Assembly (NCBI GenBank): GCA_016937135.1
Contig: JAFGWO010000054.1
Coordinates: 1 to 8,235, forward strand
Length of the DNA stretch: 8,235 nt
Direction of reading: 5' to 3'
Source of the DNA: Pseudomonadota bacterium
GTDB taxonomy: Bacteria > BMS3Abin14
Positions 1 to 6,365 of the stretch are shown one piece after another (position 1 is the first letter of the stretch; each line of letters begins with the position of its first letter). A program made the translations under genes and the position numbers. The notes under the pieces are model-generated. The model saw nothing but the letters and a program-made list of their open reading frames with translations. It was not told where the DNA came from and did not search any database.

Positions 1-515
1 CCCACCCCCGGGACCGCGGCCGGCAGACTCACGGCCACAGAAGGACCTCCGCCGGCTTCCTCCACGGGCTTGCGGCCAGAGGAAAAACGCGCCAGCCTGG
101 AAGGAAGATCACTGCCGGCGATGGCGGCGATTTTCTCCTTAAGCTCCTCTCGGATCCCTTCCATCCGGACCGAAGCCCTGGGCGGCGGCTTTACGATAAA
201 ATCCAGGGCCCCCAGGTCCAGAGCCTTGAATACGTTTTTTCCCTCACCCTCAGAGCTGATGACGAGAACCGGGATGGGATGGTTCTTCATAAGCCATCGG
301 AGAAAGGTGAAACCGTCCATCCCGGGCATTTTAAGATCAAGGGTGATCGCGTCCGGCGGGCTGGCGAGGACCATCCGGATGGCTTTTTCCCCATCCTCGG
401 CAGTCTGGACTTCCCTGACCCCATCCATCCCCAAAAGCGCGCCCTGAAGGATTTGCCTGTAAAAAGGCGAATCATCAATGACCAGGATCTTCAAGCCTCC
501 GGTTTCAGGGTTCAT
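1..515 (-). CDS. cheB: CheB-like protein, receiver domain and linker (3' part outside window)
   Basis: The first 171 residues of a larger protein that runs off the left edge. Residues about 8-115 are a complete receiver domain: LKILVIDDSPFYR with the acidic pair D14/D15, ITLDLKMPGMDGF with phospho-acceptor D60, VLVISSEGEG with the Ser/Thr position, and GALDFIVKPP with K109. The L-D-x-x-M-P-x-M-D-G core, the ISS segment and the ALxLGALDFIVKP run are typical of CheB, the chemotaxis methylesterase/glutamine deamidase that resets methylated chemoreceptors. After residue 115 comes a REELKEKI helix and a Gly/Pro/Ala-rich linker, as expected before the esterase domain, which is not in view; another receiver-containing output protein cannot be excluded. 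The ATG at 515 has no close Shine-Dalgarno sequence (AGGGAGAGGG ends 13 bases upstream). It follows the zinc-ribbon gene by 60 bases and implies a chemosensory cluster continuing to the left. Confidence 0.75.
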   Translation of the reverse strand, partial: MNPETGGLKILVIDDSPFYRQILQGALLGMDGVREVQTAEDGEKAIRMVLASPPDAITLDLKMPGMDGFTFLRWLMKNHPIPVLVISSEGEGKNVFKALDLGALDFIVKPPPRASVRMEGIREELKEKIAAIAGSDLPSRLARFSSGRKPVEEAGGGPSVAVSLPAAVPGV

Positions 516-575
516 AGGGGTATTTTAGCCCTCTCCCTGCCGAAGACCGGAAAAAACCCTGACAAGGCGTCCTCC
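516..575 (-). other. 60-base gap before the cheB-like gene, no clear signal
   Basis: This is the longest non-coding gap in the window. On the minus strand it contains a T-run, a weak CCGGTCTTCGG inverted repeat and a TAAAAT that could pass for a -10 box, but no matching -35 sequence stands at the usual spacing and no stable terminator stem is visible. I read it as an intra-operon spacer. Confidence 0.45.
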
Positions 576-1493
576 TCACGGGTTCCGGGCGCCCCTCATC
601 CGAACGAGGAGATCCACCTCTTCCCGAAGCCAGTTTGACGCCTGCTTGCCTGCCTCCCCGAACTTTCCTTCCAGGAGAACCTCCCCTTCACGGAGATCGT
701 CCCTCAGCTTTTCAAGGGCCCCGGAAAAATCTGTGGACCGGATAACATCTTCATTGTAAAGGACAATATCCCCCGCAATGACCCTGCACAGACGGCGAAG
801 CTGGACCTCACGGCTGTCCTCGATGGCGGGGGGGGAGTCCTCGATCACCTCGAGTTCCCTTTTTTGAAGGACCTGTTCGTCGCTTAAGGGACCGGGGGTG
901 GGGGTTTCCAGGGGCGGGACCGCCTCCGCAGGCGGACTTAAAAGCCGCTCGATCTTCGGGAGGAGCATGTCGGGAAGGTGATGGCGTTCAATGTAGTCGC
1001 TGGCGCCGTAAAGGGAAGCGGGAGCGCGTTTGTATCTGGCCCCGTGATAGACGGAGGAAAGGAGAATGGAAGGGATAGCTTTCTTTTCTTCCATCTGCCG
1101 CAGCCTGTCGATGACTTCAAAACCCATGAGGTCGTGGAGCGACACGCTGACCAGGAGGATGTCCACGGGTTCCCTGCCGAGGATATCCAGCGCTTCCTCC
1201 CCCGAATACCCCACCAGGACCTGATATCCTGCCCCCCGGAGGATTGTACGGATAAGCTCGGCCAGATCCTCCTCGCTCACAGCCACAAGGACCCTGGCCC
1301 CGCCCTTCCCCATCCCGGTTATTTCCTTTCCCGCATCCGCCGGGCCAGTTATGGAGAGAGAGGACCCGCACCCCCGGCATGAAAAGGTTGATACGCCATC
1401 GGGCAAGCGATCCGGGTGGACCCTGTACACTTTGCCGCACCATGGGCATTTGACGATAACAGGCGTTGAGGCTTCTTTCTCTTTGCGATCCAT
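576..1493 (-). CDS. MJ0042-type zinc ribbon fused to a degenerate receiver domain
   Basis: A 305-residue protein with three parts. First, a zinc ribbon of MJ0042 type: CPWCGKVYRV (16-25) and CRGCG (39-43), a CxxC-X19-CxxC arrangement. Second, a receiver-like domain (about 66-186) with the right strand and helix pattern (RVLVAVSEED, GYSGEEALDIL, MGFEVIDRLR, YGASDYIERHHLPD) but degenerate chemistry: the acidic pair is V72/S73, the phospho-acceptor Asp position is S116, and the conserved Lys is replaced by R170. Third, after a Pro/Glu-rich linker (about 187-227), a helical C-terminal module with LRRLCRVIAGDIVLYNEDVI (232-251), a pattern I remember from the ends of several Deltaproteobacterial signalling proteins. 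ATG 1493 is chosen because AGGAGAGG lies eight bases upstream; a GTG at 1571 in the same frame would overlap the previous gene by 47 bases and lacks a good site. A phosphorylation-independent adaptor role is inferred. Confidence 0.82.
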   Translation of the reverse strand: MDRKEKEASTPVIVKCPWCGKVYRVHPDRLPDGVSTFSCRGCGSSLSITGPADAGKEITGMGKGGARVLVAVSEEDLAELIRTILRGAGYQVLVGYSGEEALDILGREPVDILLVSVSLHDLMGFEVIDRLRQMEEKKAIPSILLSSVYHGARYKRAPASLYGASDYIERHHLPDMLLPKIERLLSPPAEAVPPLETPTPGPLSDEQVLQKRELEVIEDSPPAIEDSREVQLRRLCRVIAGDIVLYNEDVIRSTDFSGALEKLRDDLREGEVLLEGKFGEAGKQASNWLREEVDLLVRMRGARNP

Positions 1494-1501
1494 AGAGGGA
1501 T

Positions 1502-1509
1502 CCTCTCCT
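1502..1509 (-). promoter_or_regulatory. Ribosome binding site deciding the zinc-ribbon gene start
   Basis: The minus strand reads AGGAGAGG eight bases before ATG 1493-1491, in the 31-base gap after the HPt gene stop. This favours the 305-residue protein over the 331-residue version starting inside the previous gene. Confidence 0.7.
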
Positions 1510-1524
1510 GCGGTATCGGGGTTG

Positions 1525-2271
1525 TCATCCTTTCCGGAAAGGAATCCGGCCAAGCCCTTTTCCGTGATCACCTAACTTTTCCCGCACCCTCTCTTCCCCT
1601 TCCCCGCAGGCAAAATACAGGGAAAAACCGATCCTGGCGCCTTCATCCTCCGGCGTATCCGGCATCGTCGTGAGAAGCTCGCCTATTTCCCTGATGGAAG
1701 ATGCCAATTTCCGAAGCCCGGTATCGAAGGTCTCCAGGGGAAAACAGCAGGCCACAAAAAAAAGAGGAATTTTTTTCAGGGCATTTTCCCGGAACCGGGA
1801 TTCCTCATACTCCGACAGCCCCTGGATCACGGCATCGGGAACATCGATCAACAAGGAAAGATCCGCCGGGCCCTCCTGCAAATGCTCCTTTCGCAGATCC
1901 TCCAGATCCCTTACAAGGGATTGACCTTCGGGAAGTCCATCCCCCCGGCCTTGGCTCGCGGAACGCACCATGTCATCCAGGATCCTCCCACCGCGGCCAA
2001 TGAGGCTGCATACCTCTCCGGAAAATGGAATCCGGCCGAGCCTCACCTCGCCCAGGAGCTGTTCGAGCCCGAGGGAAAGACCCGAAATCCCTTCAAGATC
2101 AAGCAGGGCGGATAGCCCTTTCAGGGAGTGCGCGTGCCGGAAAAGACTATTGATGGCATCCGGTTTTCGATGGTCATCCTGCGGCAGATCCATTAGAAAG
2201 TGAAGGGTTTGACGGAGATCCTCAAGGATGGTCCGTGCCTCGGTGACGAAATCGTGAAGCGGAGCTTCCAA
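1525..2271 (-). CDS. HPt protein resembling the CheA N-terminus, without kinase core
   Basis: A 248-residue protein. Residues about 1-105 form a histidine phosphotransfer (HPt, CheA P1-type) helical bundle. The phospho-accepting site is LFRHAHSLKG (43-52) with His48 in the H-S-L-K-G core, followed by the usual LEQLLGEVRLG helix (69-79). After a charged linker (about 106-137), residues about 140-220 contain a segment (LSEYEESRFREN, about 152-163, then two helices with REIGELLTTMP) that resembles the domain following P1 in many Deltaproteobacterial CheA proteins. No dimerisation, HATPase or CheW-like domain follows: the frame ends at a TGA and the next gene is unrelated. It may therefore act as a phosphorelay intermediate or phosphate sink for a kinase encoded elsewhere; this is inference. 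Start is a TTG at 2271, supported by GGGAGGG six bases upstream and the 20-base gap after the previous stop. Confidence 0.8.
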   Translation of the reverse strand: MEAPLHDFVTEARTILEDLRQTLHFLMDLPQDDHRKPDAINSLFRHAHSLKGLSALLDLEGISGLSLGLEQLLGEVRLGRIPFSGEVCSLIGRGGRILDDMVRSASQGRGDGLPEGQSLVRDLEDLRKEHLQEGPADLSLLIDVPDAVIQGLSEYEESRFRENALKKIPLFFVACCFPLETFDTGLRKLASSIREIGELLTTMPDTPEDEGARIGFSLYFACGEGEERVREKLGDHGKGLGRIPFRKG

Positions 2272-2276
2272 CCTTT

Positions 2277-2283
2277 CCCTCCC
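2277..2283 (-). promoter_or_regulatory. Ribosome binding site deciding the TTG start of the HPt gene
   Basis: The minus strand reads GGGAGGG within the 20-base gap after the DUF4388 gene, six bases before a TTG. The reading frame is open further upstream but offers no ATG or GTG with a better site, so this motif is the main support for TTG initiation. Confidence 0.65.
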
Positions 2284-2291
2284 GTCCCCTG

Positions 2292-4232
2292 CTATGGACG
2301 CCGGGTTTTTAACTTCATCTCGAGGAAGGCCCTGTCCAGAGCCAGGCCCACATGGCTAAGAAAAATATCCAGGGTGTGGACGGGCTCAATGACCCTGTCC
2401 CCCGGAACATCGTCACCGTACAAAAGAACCGCTACCTTCCCCATGCTGATGATGGGCCCGAGGTAGATCTCGGAGGGGATCTCTCCCCCAAGGGCCTCAA
2501 AGAGACCCTTCTCTGTTTCCGATCCGGTGGGGGGGCCCTTGTAACTCTGCTGCCTGACGATCACCCGCGCAAAGGGCTCAAATCCCTCGCTGGGAAGGAC
2601 CAGGGAACGGACAACCGCGTCAGGATCCTTCCCCCCGCCAAGATCCACCCCGAACTGCCCCAGCCCCTTCAAATCCTCTTTCCGCACTAGGAAAAGGACC
2701 CCCCTGGACATGAAGACGGAGGCAAACCGGAGAGCCAGCAGGGTGATCTCTCCGCTGATGTCCTGGCGGTTGAGTTCCTGGACATAGGAACTGAGCTGGG
2801 CCATGTGGGGATCGAGGGGGTGTTCGGGGGGGATTTCCGGTTCCTCTTCCCACCCTTTGAAGGAAAGATCAACGCCGTCGAGCTCCTCCACCATTTCACC
2901 CTGGATATCGTAATATCCCGGGGGCTCCCCGTTCAGTCCTCCGGGATGGACTTCTGCTTTTGCCTCCGGAGGGGACGCCGAGGATGCCAGGGCTCTTTCC
3001 TCGCCCTCTGGGGCCGCGGTGTCCTCGCCTGAACCCTCAGGGACCTCTTCCCCTTTTTCAGGGACACCCCTCAGAGCCGCTTCCACGATGTCTGAAGCGA
3101 TATCCTCGGCCTTATCCCCGGCGGGGGAGGAAAGACACTTTAACCCTGGGACCCGCTGAAGCTTGTCGCGCAGTGTTTCCGGAAATTGGTCCCGATAAAA
3201 AAGGACGACGGGCAGGTAAAACCCCAGATCCCAAAGGGTCGACAGGATTTCAAGACCTCCAAACCGCCTGCCGTCCGTGATGCCGGAAGCTTCCAGATCC
3301 ATGGCGAGGATGGGGGTGATGCGGTTTTTTCTGAGTTCCTGGATCCTGCCCAGACCATCCGCGCCGTCCTGATGGATAAGGGGAGTGACTCCTTTGCTTC
3401 TGAGGGAATTCACCATGGCCTCGGCAAAAACCCCTTTCAGGCCGATCATGACTACGGTCCCGTGCGCCATTCCGTTCGGCGGGGGGAAGGCCTCCGGGAC
3501 CCGGAATTCCTCCAGTTCCTCCTCAGCGGAAAGATTCTGGCCATCCATCCCCAGATCGAAGCCCCCTCCGTCGTCCACAAAGGACTCTTCCGGCTTTCCT
3601 TCCTCCGTTTTCCCTTTCGGAGAAAGACCCTCGGACGACGGGCCCCGCTCCGTCGCGGTGCGCCCCATTTCGTCCCTTCTCCGGGCTCCCTCCATGACGA
3701 GAAACTGGCAGGGTATGCCCTGCTCCAGGAAAAAAGGCGCTACTTTCTCAATAAAAACCTTGTGCTTTTCCTCATCGATGAGCTGGAAACTGAAAGTTCC
3801 CTCCTCCCAGTGGAAAAGGGAGTAGACAAGTTCCTCTACACGGGTCTTTAGAACCCTGAGAAAAACCTCAGAGGTAATCCCCATCCTCTCCTGCAGAAAG
3901 TCCCGAACCTTGTCAGCGGAAGTCAGACCGTCCATTTCGCCCCGAAGGGATTCGAGACGGCTCTTTTCCACCAGCCCGTGATGCATCAGATGGCTGAACA
4001 AACCCTCTTTTTCATCAGACCTCGAGGCATAGACAACCTTGCCCCCCCGTATGTAGATGCTGGCCCTGTCCCCCGGGGACTCGATCCTTAAAAGCCCTGA
4101 TCTGTTGGAAAGGCTTACAATCTGAAGGATTTCCCCAAGGGAAAGATCTTCCAGGCGTCCCACCAGACTCATGGTCGGATCGAGGACCGCCCCCTGGGCT
4201 GCCGTATTGCTGTTTCCCTGATTCTGGTTCAC
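2292..4232 (-). CDS. DUF4388 protein with pseudo-receiver and GAF-like domains
   Basis: A 646-residue cytosolic signalling protein. Residues about 22-170 match the DUF4388 (PatA-like N-terminal) domain: VGRLEDLSLGEILQIVSLS, then RSGLLRI, a YIRGGKVVYA strand and FHWEEGTFSF, all characteristic. After a charged low-complexity linker (about 185-255) comes a receiver-like domain (about 256-388). It has Asp312 at the phospho-acceptor position (ILAMDLEAS) and a longer loop behind it, but the N-terminal acidic pair is lost (VVMIGLKG) and the usual C-terminal Lys is not evident. A second acidic, proline-rich linker (about 389-475) leads to a C-terminal domain (about 476-640) that I read as GAF-like, with lower certainty. 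No DNA-binding or catalytic output domain is visible. It starts at a GTG overlapping the previous stop (GTGA), with GGAGGG just upstream. DUF4388 proteins commonly accompany two-component and chemosensory genes, which fits the neighbours to the left. Confidence 0.85.
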   Translation of the reverse strand: MNQNQGNSNTAAQGAVLDPTMSLVGRLEDLSLGEILQIVSLSNRSGLLRIESPGDRASIYIRGGKVVYASRSDEKEGLFSHLMHHGLVEKSRLESLRGEMDGLTSADKVRDFLQERMGITSEVFLRVLKTRVEELVYSLFHWEEGTFSFQLIDEEKHKVFIEKVAPFFLEQGIPCQFLVMEGARRRDEMGRTATERGPSSEGLSPKGKTEEGKPEESFVDDGGGFDLGMDGQNLSAEEELEEFRVPEAFPPPNGMAHGTVVMIGLKGVFAEAMVNSLRSKGVTPLIHQDGADGLGRIQELRKNRITPILAMDLEASGITDGRRFGGLEILSTLWDLGFYLPVVLFYRDQFPETLRDKLQRVPGLKCLSSPAGDKAEDIASDIVEAALRGVPEKGEEVPEGSGEDTAAPEGEERALASSASPPEAKAEVHPGGLNGEPPGYYDIQGEMVEELDGVDLSFKGWEEEPEIPPEHPLDPHMAQLSSYVQELNRQDISGEITLLALRFASVFMSRGVLFLVRKEDLKGLGQFGVDLGGGKDPDAVVRSLVLPSEGFEPFARVIVRQQSYKGPPTGSETEKGLFEALGGEIPSEIYLGPIISMGKVAVLLYGDDVPGDRVIEPVHTLDIFLSHVGLALDRAFLEMKLKTRRP

Positions 4233-4957
4233 CTTCCCTCCGCCAACCGCTCGATGAGAGGCCTTGGCAGTCCAGCCTCTTCCATCTTCTTCTGGGTCTT
4301 TCTGTAATCATACGGGAGACGGATAAAGGAGAACTGGCCTCTGTCCGTGTCCAGGAACCCGAAACAGGACGCGGGGTTCCCATCCCGCGGCTGCCCCACG
4401 CTCCCAACATTGACAAGATACCGGAATCCCTCCTGGATGGGAAAGGTTGTCAAGGGCTGAACGCTCACGGCCCCCTTGGGGTCCATTCCAACCGCAGCCG
4501 GCTGATGGGAATGTCCCACAAAACAGAAAGGACCTTCAAAGAAAGGAAAATTCATCTCCGCGTCCCACAGGGAAAAAATATAGTTCCAGCCTCCGGGATC
4601 CATGGGGTTAGCATGGACTAGGGTCATGCCGTCCTGAATTTGCCTCATGGGCAAGGCGCGGAGATACTCTACGGACACCTCTTTCATGTGCCGCATGGTC
4701 CACAGAATTGCGGCCCTCGCGTTGGGGTTGAAGCTGCCGACATCCGCAAGTCCGGCGGCGGAGAAATCATGATTTCCCATTACCGACATGCCGGCGTTTT
4801 GCCTTATCCATTCTGTGCACGCGTCGGGATCCGGTCCGTAACCCACCGCGTCCCCAACGAAGCACACCTTTTCAACCCCCAGGTCTCCAAAGGATTTTTC
4901 AACTGCCAGGAGAGCCTCAAGGTTGGAGTGGACATCCGAGACAAGGGCGGCCTTCAT
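4229..4957 (-). CDS. Calcineurin-like metallophosphoesterase (YfcE/MJ0936-like)
   Basis: A 242-residue member of the small calcineurin-like phosphoesterases (Metallophos_2 type), two-metal enzymes that cleave phosphomono- or diesters; the substrate cannot be predicted. All metal-ligand motifs are present: SDVHSN (D8, H10), VGDAVGYGP (D36), GNHD (N62, H63, D64), LVHANP (H115) and GHSHQP (H149, H151). They are followed by NVGSVGQPRDGNP (183-195), typical of the YfcE-like subgroup. No signal peptide or membrane segment is seen, so it should be cytosolic. The chosen ATG at 4957 overlaps the previous stop as ATGA and has GGAGAAG just upstream. A GTG-type extension to 4981 would add eight residues ahead of the conserved first strand and is unlikely. 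The gene ends in a GTGA overlap with the next gene, indicating tight coupling. Confidence 0.9.
   Translation of the reverse strand: MKAALVSDVHSNLEALLAVEKSFGDLGVEKVCFVGDAVGYGPDPDACTEWIRQNAGMSVMGNHDFSAAGLADVGSFNPNARAAILWTMRHMKEVSVEYLRALPMRQIQDGMTLVHANPMDPGGWNYIFSLWDAEMNFPFFEGPFCFVGHSHQPAAVGMDPKGAVSVQPLTTFPIQEGFRYLVNVGSVGQPRDGNPASCFGFLDTDRGQFSFIRLPYDYRKTQKKMEEAGLPRPLIERLAEGR
4236..4241 (-). promoter_or_regulatory. Ribosome binding site deciding the GTG start of the DUF4388 gene
   Basis: The minus strand reads GGAGGG three bases before the GTG at 4232-4230, inside the 3' end of the metallophosphoesterase gene. The next ATG in frame (4172) has no Shine-Dalgarno sequence, so the GTG in the GTGA overlap is the better start despite the short spacing. 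Confidence 0.6.
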
Positions 4958-5454
4958 GCTTCTCCGGGCCTTCCGGCACAACCCCGCCCTTCACCGGCCC
5001 AACTCCTCGAATGACGGAAAAGGGCTATGGTGAAATCGGGCCCATAATCGGATCCCTCAATAATCCCCGTGAGATCCTCCGGGATATTTTCCCCGAGATC
5101 CCTTTCCAGGATATCTGTATCCAGGGCGATCTTCGACCCTCCGACCTTCCGGGCGCCCAGAAGGGATATCATGAGGATCTCCCTGCGCAAATCGGCATCG
5201 AGAGAACCCCTGGGCCCCAGACCGGTGACAAGGACTTTGGAAGAGGGGATTTTGCCCTGAGGCGCGAGGATGCTCATCCTTCCGTATTCAAAAAGATCCG
5301 TTTTCTTTTTTACAAGCCGGCTCAGGACCGCGTTGCATCTCCAGTCCAGAAGTCCGAGAGCGCCCTCAAGAGGCCTGACATCGCTGTAATGATAGAGAAG
5401 CAAAATATCGCCGGCAAAGTCCAGGCAGTTGCCTCCCCGAACAAGGACCCTCAT
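4954..5454 (-). CDS. Stand-alone peptidase M17 N-terminal (macro-like) domain protein
   Basis: This 166-residue protein resembles the N-terminal, non-catalytic domain of M17 leucyl aminopeptidases (PepA family), which has a macro-domain-like fold. Supporting segments are an acidic/hydrophobic start, then RPLEGALGLLDWR (27-39), a hallmark of this subgroup, and SSKVLVTGLGP (71-81), corresponding to the strand and glycine loop of the aminopeptidase N-domain. The metal-binding catalytic half of M17 peptidases is absent, and the frame ends normally into the next gene, so no peptidase activity is expected. Proteins of this kind beside nusB are remembered from Deltaproteobacteria, but no function is known to me; ligand binding is only a guess from the fold. 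The start overlaps the nusB stop (TGATG) with little Shine-Dalgarno signal, suggesting re-initiation. The last 20 or so residues (after about 148) are Arg/Gly-rich and look poorly conserved. Confidence 0.72.
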   Translation of the reverse strand: MRVLVRGGNCLDFAGDILLLYHYSDVRPLEGALGLLDWRCNAVLSRLVKKKTDLFEYGRMSILAPQGKIPSSKVLVTGLGPRGSLDADLRREILMISLLGARKVGGSKIALDTDILERDLGENIPEDLTGIIEGSDYGPDFTIALFRHSRSWAGEGRGCAGRPGEA

Positions 5455-5867
5455 CAGGATTCCATTTCCAGATCGTTGCGGATTCTGTCGAGAATGCCGT
5501 TGACAAAGGTGCCCGACTCCTCACCCCCGTATTTTTTCGCTATTTCAATGGCCTCATCGATGACGACCCGAACGGGGGTCCCTTTCCCGGCCGTCAGTTC
5601 CGAAACCGCAAGCCTCAGGACGTTCCGATCCACCGCGGCCATCCTCTGGATCTCCCATTTGAGGCTTGCCCGACTGATCAGCTCATCGATCATCTCAAGC
5701 CTGTGTACCGTCTCACCCACGAGGTCCTTCACGAACACCCTGGAATCCTCGGACAGCTTTCCCCAATCCAGAATTTCCTCACAGGACTCCGAGCCCGATT
5801 CCCGATTCATATCCAGGCTGTAAAGGATCTTCAGAGCCGCTTCCCGGCCCTTTCGACGGGCACCCAT
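5454..5867 (-). CDS. nusB: Transcription antitermination factor NusB
   Basis: NusB pairs with S10 (NusE) and binds boxA RNA to keep RNA polymerase processive, chiefly on rRNA operons. The 137-residue protein is a typical bacterial NusB. The N-terminal GARRKGREAALKILYSLD (2-19) matches the conserved RR-x-ARE-x-A-x-x-x-LY-x-x-D start. WEIQRMAAVDRNVLRLAVSE (71-90) matches the central W-x-x-x-R-x-A-x-x-D-R-N-x-L-R motif. VVIDEAIEIAKKYG (101-114) and FVNGILDRI (121-129) form the conserved C-terminal helices. The ATG lies 10 bases after the ribH stop with only a weak GGGCGG upstream, so coupling to ribH translation is likely. Its stop overlaps the next start in TGATG. Confidence 0.96.
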   Translation of the reverse strand: MGARRKGREAALKILYSLDMNRESGSESCEEILDWGKLSEDSRVFVKDLVGETVHRLEMIDELISRASLKWEIQRMAAVDRNVLRLAVSELTAGKGTPVRVVIDEAIEIAKKYGGEESGTFVNGILDRIRNDLEMES

Positions 5868-5877
5868 CAGCCGCCCG

Positions 5878-6348
5878 TCACATCTTCTTCATCAGGTCCG
5901 CCATTTCGATGGCCCCCAGCGCCGCTTCGAACCCTTTGTTGCCCGCTTTCGCCCCCGCCCTGTCTACCGCCTGATCCAGGGTATCGGCCGTGATGATGCC
6001 AAAGGTGATCGGAACCCCCGTCTGCAAGGAGGCCTGGGCGATCCCCTTGGTTGCCTCAGACGCGATAAAATCGAAGTGGGGCGTCTGTCCCCGGATGAGT
6101 GCCCCGAGGCAGATGACGGCATCGTAATTCCCCGTTGCGGCGGCTTTCTGGGCCGTCAGGGGGATCTCAAAAGACCCTGGTACCCTGATAAGGGTAATGT
6201 CGGAAAGGGAGGCACCGTGTCTGGCCAGACAGTCGAGGGCGCCCTCCACGAGCTTCGAGGTGATGAAATCGTTGAAACGTGAGGCCACGATGGCCGTTTT
6301 GATGCCCTTGGCGTCCAGCTTGCCTTCAATGGTCCTGTAACCTGACAT
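5878..6348 (-). CDS. ribH: 6,7-dimethyl-8-ribityllumazine synthase
   Basis: Lumazine synthase condenses the DHBP product of the RibB reaction with 5-amino-6-ribitylaminouracil to give the substrate of riboflavin synthase. At 156 residues it has the normal family length. Visible motifs are VASRFN (21-26) for the ribityl/pyrimidine site, VPGSFEIP (56-63), [12 protein letters not shown] (83-94) carrying the catalytic-type His91 and the phosphate-binding segment, and a C-terminal [13 protein letters not shown] segment near 130-142 that is highly conserved in the family. Members usually form pentamers or 60-subunit shells; which one applies here cannot be read from sequence. It sits 17 bases after ribBA with a strong ribosome binding site and 10 bases before nusB, the very common ribH-nusB order. 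Confidence 0.96.
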   Translation of the reverse strand: MSGYRTIEGKLDAKGIKTAIVASRFNDFITSKLVEGALDCLARHGASLSDITLIRVPGSFEIPLTAQKAAATGNYDAVICLGALIRGQTPHFDFIASEATKGIAQASLQTGVPITFGIITADTLDQAVDRAGAKAGNKGFEAALGAIEMADLMKKM

Positions 6349-6352
6349 GGTC

Positions 6353-6360
6353 GCTCCTTT
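6353..6360 (-). promoter_or_regulatory. Ribosome binding site of ribH
   Basis: The minus strand reads AAAGGAGC within the 17-base gap between the ribBA TAG stop and the ribH ATG. The AAGGAG core lies 5 bases before the start. It is the strongest Shine-Dalgarno match in the riboflavin part and fits high, independent initiation of ribH, whose product is needed in many copies per particle. Confidence 0.8.
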
Positions 6361-6365
6361 CGGGC

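Noticed and set aside
516..575. A promoter (TAAAAT) or terminator (T-run with weak CCGGTCTTCGG repeat) before the cheB-like gene
   Set aside because: There is no -35 match at normal spacing and the stem is only a few pairs, with the T-run on the wrong side for an intrinsic terminator on the minus strand.
1494..1571. A GTG-initiated N-terminal extension of the zinc-ribbon protein (26 more residues)
   Set aside because: It would overlap the HPt gene by 47 bases and has no good ribosome binding site, whereas ATG 1493 has AGGAGAGG at eight bases.
1494..2292. The HPt gene as a frameshifted or broken full CheA
   Set aside because: Neither the downstream sequence in other minus-strand frames nor the next gene shows kinase (HATPase) or CheW-like motifs; the next gene is a zinc-ribbon protein with its own start and binding site.
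3186..3851. A 221-codon plus-strand open frame opposite the DUF4388 gene
   Set aside because: It lies wholly inside a gene with clear domain motifs and has no recognisable motif of its own.
4958..4981. An eight-residue N-terminal extension of the metallophosphoesterase
   Set aside because: The ATG at 4957 sits right before the conserved first strand, forms an ATGA overlap and has GGAGAAG upstream.
5011..5823. A 270-codon plus-strand open frame opposite the M17-domain gene and nusB
   Set aside because: It crosses two well-supported minus-strand genes, is Ser/Arg-rich and low in structure, and has no family resemblance.
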